Source: Anniella stebbinsi
Taxonomy: Eukaryota > Chordata > Lepidosauria > Squamata > Anniellidae
Length of the DNA stretch: 64,000 nt
Assembly: GCA_029215795.1 (NCBI GenBank)
Contig: JARDYH010000005.1
Coordinates: 43,034,001 to 43,098,000, forward strand
Reading direction: 5' to 3'
Shown: in pieces, positions 1-12,411 of the stretch
Numbering within the stretch: the first letter of the stretch is position 1
Layout of the letters: every line of letters starts with the position of its first letter
Made by a program: the position numbers and the translations under genes
Notes under the pieces: model-generated
Told to the model about the DNA's origin: nothing
Seen by the model: the letters and a program-made list of their open reading frames with translations, nothing else
Databases searched by the model: none

Positions 1-398
1 TATACAATAAGACTTCCTGTGTAGTAGAATCCTCCATGATCTCAATCCCATACTTGTCAAACTATTGTTTCTCTGACCTTGACTATGTTGAATCTAATTA
101 ATATAATTCCATGTTGCAAATGCCTAATTATCATAGTGTTTTGGATGTCTCCCAATCCATTTGGATAAAGGTGTACTACTCTTCTGCAAAGGATTTGTAA
201 CACACAGTAGGAGATGCAATGATGCCCTTTGATGGAGAGTTCAGTTTGGTAGATGCTATTGCTGCTGCTGTTTTGTGGACTACTTCTGTGCTTTTTTCTG
301 AATGAAATTTCTTCACCTAACAAAATATAGGAAGGCAAGAAGGGCAGACATACTCATGAACAGAAATATATGTATTTATGCATCTCCTTCTATCAGAC

Positions 399-402
<4 letters not shown>

Positions 403-463
<61 letters not shown>
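403..463. repeat. (TA)n(CA)n microsatellite
   Basis: A TA run of about 17 units passes directly into a CA run of about 14 units. The rest of 1-1073 has no recognisable gene or transposon; short open frames there are fragmentary. Confidence 0.92.
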
Positions 464-1073
464 TCTGTGGATGACAGGGAGCTCTGCAGATGTAATTGTA
501 AATGTTGCCAAATTGTGAAGAATAGAAACCACTGTGGTTCAGGTTTTAGATCATGTTTGATTGTGGATTGGAATGATACTTCCATGGGATAATTTAGTCC
601 AAGTTTTCAAATCAGCAGTATTTGTGCATGTTCTTCTAAAATGAGGGTGTGATTTGGTACTATTTTGAGCACAGCCTAGAGGAGAATAGAGCCCTTGTCC
701 TTCTCTCATCAGCATGTGTACGTGGGCATCATGCAGGCACCCTGCCCGGCCATTATGGGCAATGGAAGCCCCATGGGCATCTCCCCACAACAGCTTAGTA
801 GTACACTGAGTGACCGTTTGCACGCTCCACAAGGAGAGGGGAAATGGAAACAAGCTGCTGTTATGCCCTCTGGGGATTTCACTGTACATTAGATGCTGCA
901 CACACAATGGGACCAGATGAAGCCCTGGGCATTGATCTGTCACAGAATATGCACAAACAAATGTATTTATACATTAGTAACGAAGTACTAGTACTCATAT
1001 TCTGCATGTATAGATACGTTTTAGATTGCCACTGAAAAACTTCATGTCCCTTAATCCAAGAATTGTTAATTTA

Positions 1074-1377
1074 GGGCAGTGGTTAGGGTGCCAGACTAGG
1101 AGGACACGGTTCAAACCCTCACTCGGCCACAAGCTTTGTAGATGGCCTTGTGTCAGCCGCCCTCTTTCATTCTAAGCTGCACCAAGGGTTTGTTGTGCAA
1201 GTAAAATGGGTGGGGGAAGCGAACCATGTATACCACCCTGAACTCCTTGGACAAAGAGCCTATCTGCACTACTGCTTTAAAACAGTTTACAACAGTTACC
1301 AGTTTAAAACTGTTATAAACCGTTTTACAGCAGTAGTGTAGATAGGCTCAAAGAGTGGAATTAACGTTTAATATATG
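1074..1377 (+). mobile_element. tRNA-derived SINE, interrupted by a MITE
   Basis: Pol III-type promoter boxes are visible: an A-box-like TGGTTAGGGTG (1080-1090) and a B box GGTTCAAACCC (1108-1118). The body ends with a LINE-type tail (GTATACCACCCTGAACTCCT). The tail is cut at 1255 by a 94-bp hairpin element and resumes at 1350-1353 as GAGTGGAATTAACG. This SINE type is common in squamates. Confidence 0.7.
1256..1349. mobile_element. 94-bp hairpin MITE with GAGCCTATCT ends
   Basis: Terminal inverted repeats GAGCCTATCT and AGATAGGCTC extend into almost the whole element (CACTACTGCTTTAAAACAG against the complementary right arm). AAA occurs on both sides (1253-1255 and 1350-1352). Removing the element and one AAA restores the SINE tail. 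A 3-bp duplication fits PIF/Harbinger-type transposition (usual target TWA), though AAA is atypical. Relatives are at 50175 and 60186. Confidence 0.75.
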
Positions 1378-1471
1378 AATAATTGTTGACATTTGTGAAA
1401 GAAAAGTCTCACTCCCATGCACTCTTGTCAGACTGTGGGCTAGCTTGTTGTCTGTTGGAGTACTGACCTTC

Positions 1472-1473
1472 AA

Positions 1474-1512
<39 letters not shown>

Positions 1513-1526
1513 TACTATTATTATTT
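1472..1526. repeat. (ATT)n microsatellite
   Basis: About 17 ATT units with two ACT interruptions. The flanking stretch 1527-2160 shows only short CA/GT runs (1733-1750 and around 1800-1900) and no gene. Confidence 0.9.
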
Positions 1527-2164
1527 AGTTTTGGACAAGAGGCATAAAAGTATCACTTTTTCAGACATTTCTGCATCTTGGACTGCAAGGGGAATAACTT
1601 CTTTCAGCTACTATCTGTGGTAGACATTCCCTTACAATTTTGATATTCCCACTTGTCTAGTCATTTGTTCAGGAAAACTCAAGCATTTTATACATGTATG
1701 TGCATGCTCACACATGCACACATGTGTGCGCACATACACACACACACACTTAATCTATATGTGAGTAAACAACTGGAAATATCAACAGATAGCACATATA
1801 CTTATTTAAAACATTGTGTGTGTCCATATATGTGTGCAAGTGTACCTAAACACAGAAGTTAGCCTGTGTCTACACACACACAAAAACACACACAGCCACA
1901 TACTTGAGAAACCTGTTTATTATGCAATAGGGCAAAACTGAGATTTTTAAATAAATACCCCCATTGTAAATAAACTCCCCACCTTGAGCAAACCTCAAGC
2001 GATTCCAGAGCAGATTTCTCTAGTTTTCAAATAAATCATTGCTCCAAATGAGCATGGTCCTGGCAGTTAGAATTTCCAAATGATTCAGTATTTGATGCAG
2101 TGTTGGAAGCAACTCAAACAAACAATTTTACAAGTTCCAGAAGTGAATACTTCCCTGCTCCCCC

Positions 2165-2165
2165 T

Positions 2166-2198
<33 letters not shown>

Positions 2199-2199
2199 T
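2165..2199. repeat. (CT)n microsatellite
   Basis: A near-perfect CT run with one TTT interruption. Confidence 0.9.
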
Positions 2200-2713
2200 T
2201 TAATTTGAAGACCTGGAAGGGAGGGGGCTGTGCTCTTTGGCCCATAGGAAATCAATGACCCAGGGACATCTGCAAACTATTAGGACACAGACTTCAGGTA
2301 GCTCATAGGAACACGTGCTGTCCACATTACACCCTGCAAGTATATTTCCACAACTTTACTTCTCCAAATAAACAGTCTGGCTTGTCCTGCATTAGCAAGG
2401 AGCTACACAAACAGGTAGAGAGAATGACTGTTCTATTCTCTCTTCCAATTCTGATGGATTTCTTGTAAGCCTTAGCTTGGCCATGTAATTTGAACTATTC
2501 CTTGGCAGTAATTTAAAACTACCCAGGTTCCTAAACAGAATACGGCTAGTTTTAACTTACTGTCATTTATTTATCTGTATGTACTATGAAACATCATGTA
2601 TAATTTTCACAGCATGTTAGCTTTGACGTTTATGTCATAATTTAACAGCTGCTTGCAAAAATATGGTGGGTTTTCCTTAAAAACAAACAAACCTGAACCA
2701 GCAATAGCGGAAG

Positions 2714-2714
2714 A

Positions 2715-2753
<39 letters not shown>
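2714..2753. repeat. (GAT)n microsatellite
   Basis: About 13 GAT units. The Ser-rich and Ile-rich frames over it are artefacts. Between here and 3698 only fragments of a short interspersed repeat (2924-2980, GTGAGTCCCATTGAATTCAG) were recognised. Confidence 0.9.
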
Positions 2754-3698
2754 ACAATGATAAAGAATATGATGAAGGTTGTAAATGTAGAACAATGGTT
2801 TACACCATTCTGACGAAAGGTTAGCAATTTTTTGTTTAATATTGAGGAATTGTATAAAATTCCTTGTCCTGAGAAACTCAAATCACATTGTGAAATGCTG
2901 CGATCATAAACACTTACCTAACAGTGAGTCCCATTGAATTCAGTTGGACTTACTGCTGAGTAGACATGCATAAGTTTACACTGTATGTTTTCATGCATGA
3001 ATTGCCGCTGAAAATATTTCAATCTTATAATATCTTCACATGGAACAAATGCTGAAAGCAAATAAAGGGACTTAACCTAAAGCTGGAAAGTGAACTGAGT
3101 GAGTAAAGGAAAAGTTAAAGCAACAGACAAGTTAAAAATTAGGGAACAGAACTTATAACTTCAATGTTACCATTATATCCTTGCTTTATGTGACTAATTT
3201 ATTAAAAATACTAATGCCTTTTACTGGCTAAAAGTATTAATAGTTTAGGCTGCAGTTAGAATGATTAAATACCACAAAAGTCAATGACCCCAAACCAGAG
3301 AAAGTCAGTTGTATCTACACTGCCTTGAAATCAATGGGATTTCAGACAGTTATAATGAACTAGCTTGCCCCCACTGACTTCACCAGGATTTAGGCATAAT
3401 TAATTTTCTTCAGATGAATAGGAGCCAGTAAGATTTAACTGTGCACCTTTAGACTATACATTCAAAATAAAATAATCAGCTAATATTAAGTGGATTCTCT
3501 TCAGTCTTACTGATAGCTTAGTTTTAAGTCATCTGTAACCTTTAAGTCATCTATAACAGGGACGCAATCCACTGGGAATTTCTCCTCCACAAGCCCCACT
3601 GTAATACATGAGACTTGAAAAAGAACCTAACAGAGGATGGTTTCCTGCTAAAATGAACCCCAATACTCCCAAGACCAGAGTCTTCAGATCCTCCAAAG

Positions 3699-3827
3699 CA
3701 GGGATGGGCAGAAAGTAGATGTTCAAATATTTTGGTCTACCACTCTCAGCATTCCCAACAATTGGCCATGCTGGCAGGAATTTCTGAGAGTTGAAATCTA
3801 AAACATCTGGAGATCTGCTCATACCTG
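3699..3827. mobile_element. 129-bp hAT-like MITE
   Basis: It starts CAGGGATGGGCAG and ends CTCATACCTG, with an internally complementary body (GATGTTCAAATATTTTGG / TGAAATCTAAAACATCTGG). A perfect 8-bp target duplication CTCCAAAG flanks it (3691-3698 and 3828-3835), diagnostic of hAT-type insertion. No coding capacity. Confidence 0.85.
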
Positions 3828-3903
3828 CTCCAAAGTATTCAGGATGGTTCTATGGAAGCAAGATATTTGTCATTGACTATAGTAGTAAATAAGTAGTAAA
3901 TAA

Positions 3904-5713
3904 TAGGGGTGTGCACGGACCCCCCGGATCGGATCGGGACCCGGATCGGGACCTCCAATTTTGTCCCGGACCGGTTCGGACAAAATCGGAGGCCCCCCGG
4001 ACCGGATCGAGTCCGATCCCGACCCAAAAATCGTAAATTTTTGGATCGGCCGCCATTTTTTTCCCCATAGACTTGCATTGCAATGCAAGTCTATGAGGAA
4101 AAAATGGTGGCGGGTGGGTAAGGGGGGGCCTAACTCCCTCCCCCCCCCCCGGGGCCGTCCGCTGTGGACGGCCCCGGCAGGTAAACCCCCTCCCCCGCGC
4201 TCCCTACCCCCCCTGGGGCCGCCCGCTTCCATCCGCTGGCGCCCGCGGGCGCCAGCGGATAGAAGCGGACGGCTCCGGGGGGGGGGTAAGCCCCCTTCCC
4301 CGCCACTTACCTTCTCGGCCCGTCCGGCGCCGGCGGCTACTACCAGCGGGCTCCGCGGCCTACTCTCGAGTAGCGCGCCGGGTGATGACATCACCCGGCG
4401 CGCCACCCTGGAGCAGGCCGCGGAGCCTGCTGGTAGTAGTAGGCGCCGGCGCCGGACGGGAGCCGCCGGGCCGGGCAGGTAAGGGCCCCCCTCCACCCTC
4501 CCCCCTCCGCGCGCCCCCTCCTCCCCTCCACGCACCCCCTCCTTACCTTTCCGGCCCGGCGGCTCCCGTCCGGCGCCGGCGCCTACTACTTCCAGCAGGC
4601 TCCGCGGCCTACTCTAGAGTAGCGCGCCGGGTGATGACATCACCCGGCGCGCCATCCTAGAGCAGGCCGCGGAGCCTGCTGGGAGTAGTAGGCGCCGGCG
4701 CCGGACGGGAGCCGCCGGGCCGGAAAGGTAAGGGCCCCCCTCCCCCCTCCGCGCGCCCCCTCCTCCCCTCCACGCACCCCCTCCTTACCTTTCCGGCCCG
4801 GCGGCTCCCGTCCGGCGCCGGCGCCTACTACTTCCAGCAGGCTCCGCGGCCTGCTCTAGAGTAGCGCGCCGGGTGATGACATCACCCGGCGCGCCATCCT
4901 AGAGCAGGCCGCGGAGCCTGCTGGGAGTAGTAGGCGCCGGCGCCGGACGGGAGCCGCCGGGCCGGGCAGGTAAGGGCCCCCCTCCCCCCTCCGCGCGCCC
5001 CCTCCTCCCCTCCACGCACCCCCTCCTTACCTTTCTGGCCCGGCGGCTCCCGTCCGGCGCCGGCGCCTACTACTTCCAGCAGGCTCCGCGGCCTGCTCTA
5101 GAGTAGCGCGCCGGGTGATGACATCACCCGGCGCGCCATCCTAGAGCAGGCCGCGGAGCCTGCTGGGAGTAGTAGGCGCCGGCGCCGGACGGGAGCCGCC
5201 GGGCCGGAAAGGTAAGGGCCCCCCTCCCCCCTCCGCGCGCCCCCTCCTCCCCTCCACGCACCCCCTCCTTAGCTTCCCGGCCCGGTGGCTCCCGTCCGGC
5301 GCCGGCGCCTACTACTACCAGCAGGCTCCGCGGCCTGCTCTAGAGTAGCGCGCCGGGTGATGACATCACCCGGCGCGCCACCCTAGAGCAGGCCGCGGAG
5401 CCTGCTAGTAGTAGTAGGCGCCGGCGCCGGACGGGAGCCACCGGGCCGAGAAGGTAAGTGCCCCCCTCCTCCCCCCCCCCGCTGTCCACTTTCATCGGCG
5501 GGCGCCCGCTGGCGCCCGCCAATGGAAGCGGCGGTGGGCGCCAGTGGGCGCCCGCCGATCCGCCGATCCGCCGAACCGGTTCGGAGCTTTTTCGGACCGG
5601 TTCGGATTGGATCGGCCGATCCAGCTGCGGGATCGGAAATCGGATAATTTATCCGATTTCCCACTGGACCGGACTCGGATCGTGGATCGGGTCCGATCCA
5701 GTGCACATCCCTA
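3904..5713. mobile_element. GC-rich 1.81-kb foldback element, hAT-like (copy 1)
   Basis: Termini TAGGGGTGTGCAC and GTGCACATCCCTA are inverted repeats, flanked by a perfect 8-bp duplication GTAAATAA (3896-3903 and 5714-5721). Inside each end are clustered GGATCGGATC-type motifs. Near 4065-4095 is a perfect palindrome around ACTTGCATTGCAATGCAAGT. The interior is an array of GC-rich hairpins listed separately. Long open frames across it (for example 3870-4535 minus and 3961-4482 plus) are Pro/Gly/Ala/Arg-rich and mirror each other, as expected from palindromic GC-rich DNA. I judge them non-coding. No transposase is present, so it would depend on one encoded elsewhere. Confidence 0.85.
4310..5455. 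repeat. Five tandem 242-bp hairpin units inside foldback copy 1
   Basis: The core GGTGATGACATCACC starts at 4381, 4630, 4872, 5114 and 5356, giving spacings of 249, 242, 242 and 242. Each core is flanked by complementary arms: GCGCGCC, then AGAGCAGGCCGCGGAGCCTG, then GGCGCCGGCGCCGGACGGG. Between units is a C-rich spacer bounded by GGTAAGGG and CCTTACC, itself complementary at its ends. The array therefore has two alternating symmetry axes. The near-identity of the middle units suggests recent amplification or gene conversion. Confidence 0.92.
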
Positions 5714-6267
5714 GTAAATAAGCTCTGTGCTTATTGCCCCTTGTGAATGAGGAAGCCCCTTGCACACCTGAGGTTTTGGTATGTGCATTGGATCTCCTAT
5801 GCACATAACAATCACTGGATCAGACAAATGCTTAGCAAGTCATTACTACTAATAATAGTAATAATAGGCGCAATCCAGCCAGAGTTGGGCACTTTTATAA
5901 CCCACTAATTTCATTTAAATAAATGGAAACTAAAAGTGCTTTGTGCTGACTGGATGATGCCCATTAATAACAATGGAATGATAGTCCTGCTTAGAGTAAA
6001 CCCATTGAAATTAATGGTACTTAAGTTAGACTTAACATAGTAATTTTTGGTTAGTGAAAAGTGTCTGCTGCCTTTGTTAGCTGTCATTGTGATGAATCCA
6101 CAAATTATCACCAGAATAATTTCAATGTTGCCTGTATTTAGATATTGTGATACGTGTTTTGATTAATTGCATGACTAAAAGCAAGCCAGTTTATATTTTA
6201 AATGACCTACAGCCCTCCTTTTTAAACATCATTTCCAAAATTTTCATGGAAAGTTACCTTTTCATAC

Positions 6268-6269
6268 GT

Positions 6270-6313
<44 letters not shown>
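6268..6313. repeat. (GT)n(GA)n microsatellite
   Basis: A GT run passes into a GA run. Confidence 0.92.
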
Positions 6314-7824
6314 TTTAAAAGACTCAAGGCAGATTGGTGCATTTTTGCAAGCAATTCTAGTCCATTATTTCTACTCAAGTAAAAATCTGTACCGAGAACA
6401 ATGATGCGAGATGAATAATGAGCAAAACTTATTATATCAGTGGCTTTTCAGAATCTCTTTCAGCATTTGTTGTTAATTCAGATCAGAAGGCAGGTCAGTA
6501 TATATATTTTTGGCCTTGGATTATGACTCTTAGAATATTGGTCAGGCTGTCCTCTAGGGGGATTGCAAGGAGAGAGGATACAAGTGTCCACATCAGCAGA
6601 ATCAAGTACCAGCCAAGGATGGAGCTTGAAAGTAGGGAGAGATATACAGATATTCTAGCAGGGTTTTGACGGAATGGTAGTGGTGTGATTTTAAAGGGGA
6701 ATATTACAAAACTACAGTTATACTTTCTCATTAGGTGAAACGTTACAGTTTGGCACCTTAAGAGCAATCTTAGCTGCATGATTATACTTAGCCTGAAGAC
6801 AACTTTTAAAATGCAGGCATTCTCAGGAAATGTTATAAAGTACAGCTGAGAGGATTAACTAATGCGGTTAACTGTAAATCTGTTATGATAAAGAATGTAA
6901 GTTCCTGATTAAAGAAATGACGGGTCCGATAGTCCTGCTTAACAACTATGTCCCATGGAAATGAGGCTTATTGATTTTGCACATCATGCTGCAGTTTTGC
7001 TAGATATTGCCCAATGTGTTTTAAAGTCTTTATCAATGTATTTCGCCTATTTGATTTTGCCATTTAAGTGTTTTATGGCACATGTTCAGCTCAGTCATAG
7101 CATGAAAGAACTTCTTTGCATTAACCCTCCCCAAAAAATCCACACAGTTGTATTAGTTATAAGGATAAAAGAAGCAGAAAATCATATATACCAATAGAGT
7201 GAACATTAAACCTCCATTAGCTTCATCTTAGTTTTTCAAAATTCTTAGATTCAATGTGTGACTCTCCTCCACATGTAAAAACAAAAAGCCCCAGGAAAAA
7301 AATACATATTGCACTCTGCCTTGTCTAAACTTCTGATTATTTTGCTGTTCTAGATGTCCTCTAAGCCATACCGATAACTGAAACCTCTAGACTCAGTAAG
7401 GCATAAGAAATATTTAAAAGTTCTAAACTTTTGTGGAAACAAGTCATGGGACAGAATCAATATAATTTTAAGACTCTGAGTTAACATTTCAGTGTTGTGA
7501 GATTCCCGATTTGCTTAAGAGCAGTGATTTAAAAATCACTCACAAGCCTCCCATTACCATACTGCAAAACATGCATTCATCAAGCTGAACTCCCTGCCCA
7601 ATAAATAAAGAATACAATTAAATCTACCAATATGTACCACTTTAAATGCAATAGTTTATCCTGCTTATTAATAAACAGTGCATTAAAACACACACCATAC
7701 AGCTGTGTTATATTTTTGTTTTGGAATATCTGAATGTAATCCTTTTTTCAAAGTAGGAATAAGCCTGAAACAGTTACTGTGATGTGATAGAAGATGGATA
7801 GGGGGTATTATTCAGAAATACTGC

Positions 7825-7864
<40 letters not shown>

Positions 7865-9114
7865 GTTATTCTCAGTTATAAAAGTGGGGCCTTAATTTTA
7901 AAAGAGGTTTTTCTACATTTCTTTTCATCCTCTACTTCATCAATATGTTACAACATCCTTTTTTCTGGATATAACAAGTACAAGGAGTGATGCACTTCTA
8001 GGGAGTGATGTTGTGCATATAAAGGCATCCTTCAAGCAGTAAAGCCAGAATTGTGTCTCTTTTCTTTTAATATATAAGCACAAGTTCAAGAGACACAAGT
8101 GGTCTGGCTCTCATTTCCACATCACTAGATTTCACATAACAGCAGCTACAACCTCATTTATATCTCTTGGGAAATGTATCCCAAAACACTGGATAATCAT
8201 GGAAGTGCAATTGACATGGGTTCAACCAGAACACCCTGGTGGTGAACTGTGATTCAGAGTTAGCCAAAGGTAAGCATTTTTAAAGCCCACCAATTGCAAT
8301 AAAAGAAAATGAAGCACATGCTTACTTCTCCCATTGAAATCAGCAGGATGCCTAAGTCCTTCATTTTAGCTTCATCAAAATCCACGTAAGGAATAACTTA
8401 GACAGATGGCCTTTCAAAATTCAAAATAGTATATATTGTGGAATGGCGTGATTCAGGAGGACCTTTCTCTTTTCAGAGTCCTAAATAATTTTATTTAACT
8501 TATTTGATATATTTATACCAACTCAAAGATTTTTTGAGGTGGCTTATATACATAGTATCAAAAATATACTTTAAAAAAATCAACATCAAATCATGACCAT
8601 TGCACTAAAATGTAAAGTAACCCTGTTCTCCCCCCCCCCCCAATCCACAGATGCATCACCTGGGGGAGTGGGTAGAACCTAGAAAGCGATACCGATTTTT
8701 AAAGCACTTGCAGAAGAAACAGCTACAATGGGTAGAAAATACCGGTTGTTACAAGCTTCAATCTACAAGACATTTAAACCAGGTATCAATAGACTTTGGG
8801 CTAGTGGGATGTACTTTTACAAGCACCTCAAAGTTCCCTAATCAGAGCCAGGTACAAAATAGTAGAGTGGGGGCAAAGGCAATTACCTGCTTTACTCCAT
8901 GAGCCATACACTGTATATACAAATACAAATCTACATATTAATTGTGTTATAGATCAGGGATTCTAACACAAAACTCAAAGTAGTCAGTAGAGATATACAA
9001 AGACCTGTGGAAATGCAAGCCATCAATACACATATTTTACAGGGGAGTAAACTTGAGGCTAAGAGGTAAGTGATTAGCACAAGGTCAGCCAAGGCAGAGA
9101 TTTTGTTTTTACTT

Positions 9115-9235
9115 TCAATTTTACTTGCTGTTGTTAAACTATTGGGAGTCAGGAAACCTTTAACAATCCAGTGCAAATGACAAAGAAATCTACTAGTAGA
9201 TAATGATCTACCTTCTGTCCATCCCTGATTTAAAC
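9115..9235. repeat. Dispersed repeat shared with 52330-52445
   Basis: Both places carry TGTTAAAC(T/A)ATTGGGAGTCAG, then AATC(T/C)A, and finish with GATCTACCTTCT and CCTTGATT- or CCCTGATT-like sequence. The family is unidentified. No terminal repeats or target duplications are evident. Confidence 0.55.
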
Positions 9236-11137
9236 CATACAGTTAAAATTTAGTACTATTGACTGACTACAGTTGAGCTAGGGGATTCCAACGTAAGTGA
9301 TAGTGATTGGGTTTGCTCAAGAAACTATCGGCATCTCATAAAGAGAAGCTGTTCTACTGTGTAGATCATTTATTTCTACAGCTACAAAACAATTTTAGCC
9401 ATCCAAACATGCCACACTATAATAAAGCATTAATGTCTACCCCCTCTCCTATCACTGGAAGGCCACACTGATCTTCTTGTTATTTTCTCCTATACTGGGT
9501 GCCAAAACTGGCAAGATTGGTGTCAGCCTTCACAGGCTTAAATGCGACTTCTTAATGTCAAGGAAGGTTTTAGTCCCTGCCTGCCTTTAAGATCATATGG
9601 GCAGATCACTTTTTATTCATACTAAGATGTTGTTTGTTAAGAGGGGTGAGCTAGGAATTTACAATATGCCACACTCCTGTGATCTCTCTGAATTTAGAAC
9701 AATCAAAAGCATCAAATAGAAATATTATATCCTCCACGAGAACATTAAAACCCTTCTTCGGTTCAGTAAAACTAAATCAAAGCCTTTGGGATTTACATCT
9801 AACATATTTCCAGTGCTTCCCCTGGGGTGGATAGATGGGATAAATAAAACATTATGAAGAGATAAGAGATGACTAAAATTACCTTTCTTAAAAGCAGTTG
9901 AAAATATTAAAGGTGAGCTTTTTAAAATAATAATAATAATAATCCCCATAATATATTTTATTCAAAATTGGATTTGCATGCCTAGGAAATACTGGGGGGA
10001 ATAAAATGGTATAATCTTATCCGTGATCTGCTCTTTCTTGGAATGCATTAGTTTGGAGCAATTTGCATAAAGCCGAATTCAGGGGTCCTTTTCCCATTAT
10101 CTTCTGGCTCGGGGTGTGCATGTGTTTAAAAGCTGCTTCGGGTGTGCCTCCAAAATAGATGGGGATGTGTGTTGGCACACCGTCTCGAATTATGCTCTTG
10201 CTTTTTATTCCTTTAGAAAAGTGGTCATTAGGCGGCAGTTAGAAAATCATGTTTCATACCACAGTAGGATAGAAATCCCCCTCGCCCCCTCCCTCCCACA
10301 GACACAAAACAGCCAGCATCTTTCCCCAAGTGGCTGACCACCCCCCTCCCTTTCCCGGTCCCTGCTTTTTCGTTTGATTAAAGCTCTCTCAAGCTTCCTC
10401 ACCAACATTCGTGGGTGACATCACACACGTTGCAAACTCTCTGGTGCCTGCAATTGCAGCATGTGGGATGATCCTACAGGCTGAACGGGGTGGGAAAGAA
10501 GGAGAAACGACAACGGGGCTTTAGAAATCCCTAACCTTTGCAGGAAAAGGAAACATTTTTTAAAAAAATCAAAAAGGGATTTTAGGAGGCGACGGGAGGA
10601 GATCTATGCACGCGTTTAGTTTGCTCTGTTGCGTTACGCTTCTCCTAGAGATGCTGCCCTAAGCGCAACGGTTCGAGTTTGAAGGAGATCTGTAGGAACA
10701 AAACCATTCACCCTCCCTGGCATTCATTCCTCTGCTCCGGGGCTTCTGAGATCGAGCTCCCGCCTCGCCCCCACCTCGGGTCCCTCACTGCCTGACCTGA
10801 ACTAGCACAACGGGGAAGCCCTCCAAATTAACGCTGTAAACGCCGACAGGGCAACCCCCGCCCCCTTTTGGACGAAACGGCTCGCTCATTTAACTACGCT
10901 CTTCAAACGCTTCCTATTATTCGTACATCATTTCAAGGTGTGTGTGTGCATGCGCGCTTAAAAGAATATATAGTTTTTAAAAAAATCACACACACACACA
11001 CACCAAAAAAAAACACTAAAAGAGGGAGGTTGTGAGGTCCGCAAAGATAATAGGACGACACTATGAAGAACTGAAGATGAACAAATTTAAGGCGATCCTA
11101 TTGTATAGATATTGGGTCTTGCAAAACTATTTTTCAT

Positions 11138-11166
11138 TATATTATTATTATTATTATTATTATTAT
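11138..11166. repeat. (ATT)n microsatellite
   Basis: Nine or so ATT units. Confidence 0.9.
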
Positions 11167-12361
11167 TTAAAATGTCTATGAATGACTTTCCCCCCAATTT
11201 GGACGAATGATATTTCAGAACGGAAACGTGTTTAAATAGCCAGTCATGTTTTACTAATTTTACCCAACAAAACGATTGCAGTTGGGTTTGTTTTTGTTTT
11301 TTCTGCCAGTCATCCATAAAGCCCATGGATCTATTGTCTGTCCGACTCATCTACTCGGTTTTCAACAAAATCCGTTGGTTGTACTTGTTTTTACGCTGGG
11401 AAATAGTAATCCCTCCTTCAATATAAATGAACGTTGTGCCTGGAGTTTAGCACAGAAACAAACCATCTTCCCGACTAAAGAAAACTGCTTTGTCCAAAAG
11501 TCGTTCATAAGGAAGAATGTTAGCCTTTCCATTTCCTATTCAAAATTTGGATCTAGATTTTAAAAACAAAACAAAACCCTACAGGAACATTTTGTGCAAA
11601 ACAAATCATTTGTTTCGCTCTAAGAGAGTGAAATGTACTGTTAAGTGTTACAAAGGATTAGATTATATTATCTTCTATAAAACCTGAATACCCCAAGTTA
11701 TTTCTGATAAAGTTTCCTCCGCCGCCGCCCCCTCCATGAATCATTTATCTTTTAACCTTTTCCAAATCTAGCCATTTCAAAAGATTTGAGAGGAGAAACT
11801 CCTTCGTTGGGAAGACAGCAGAGGAAAACGGGTCTCACAAATAGATCCTGGACTTCGTTCCTTTCAGATATGACTGCATGTATAATTTCTAATCGAATAT
11901 TCCAAGCAGGCATTCCTTCGAAAGATAAAGGCTCGCATTCTCACAGAAAAACGAGAGGCCTCTGAGAATTGCTGAGCAGCACAACAGGGCTGAGGGAGGG
12001 AAAAGAAGAAACAAGGTTTCCAGCAATTCTGGAAGGCAGAATCGGGTGGACCAGTGTGGGTTTTCCACCAGGAAGGCCACGATAAGAAATTGGCTGTGTG
12101 GAAGTAGAGAGGAGTGGGTCCCTCGCATGTCTACTCAAAAGTAAGGCCATTTTAGTTCAGTGGGACTTATTCCCAGAGAAGTGGGCATAAGATCGTAAGA
12201 CTTCTTGGCATACAGGCTGGGGCAGTCCAGTTCTGGGAAACCAGAGGCTGCTCTTGGAAGCTTTGACTCAGAGCCTAAACTCTCTCCCCATCTCGGACAT
12301 TAACTGAAGGGTAGGAAATAAATCAAAATGCAGCAATGATAATAAAAAAGCTGCATGGTTT

Positions 12362-12411
12362 AAATTATTATTATTATGATTATTATTAATAATAATAATC
12401 ATAATAATAAT
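12362..12411. repeat. ATT/AAT near-palindromic hairpin
   Basis: An ATT run changes to an AAT run about 12387, with ATGATT on one side and AATCAT on the other. The arms pair except for one extra triplet. Confidence 0.85.

Larger units (their letters stand above)
5722..10000. other. AT-rich non-coding stretch upstream of SOX9
   Basis: No gene-like frame, RNA gene or intact transposon was recognised. It contains (TA)n at about 7827-7862, a remnant of a LINE/SINE 3' tail in minus orientation at about 8480-8600 (ATATTTATACCAACTCAAAG), a C-run at 8631-8641, and a low-copy repeat at 9115-9235 shared with 52330-52445. Confidence 0.6.

Noticed and set aside
1074..1130. Functional tRNA gene
   Set aside because: A- and B-box-like words are present, but there is no cloverleaf or anticodon arm that closes. 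The downstream sequence is a SINE body and LINE tail.
3870..4535. 221-codon minus-strand frame and its 173-codon plus-strand counterpart
   Set aside because: Both lie in palindromic GC-rich transposon DNA. Their Gly/Pro/Arg-rich content mirrors the repeat units and repeats wherever the unit repeats.
4310..5455. CRISPR-like array, because of regular spacing
   Set aside because: This is vertebrate DNA, the units are 242-bp palindromes without unique spacers, and the flanks show a transposon target duplication.
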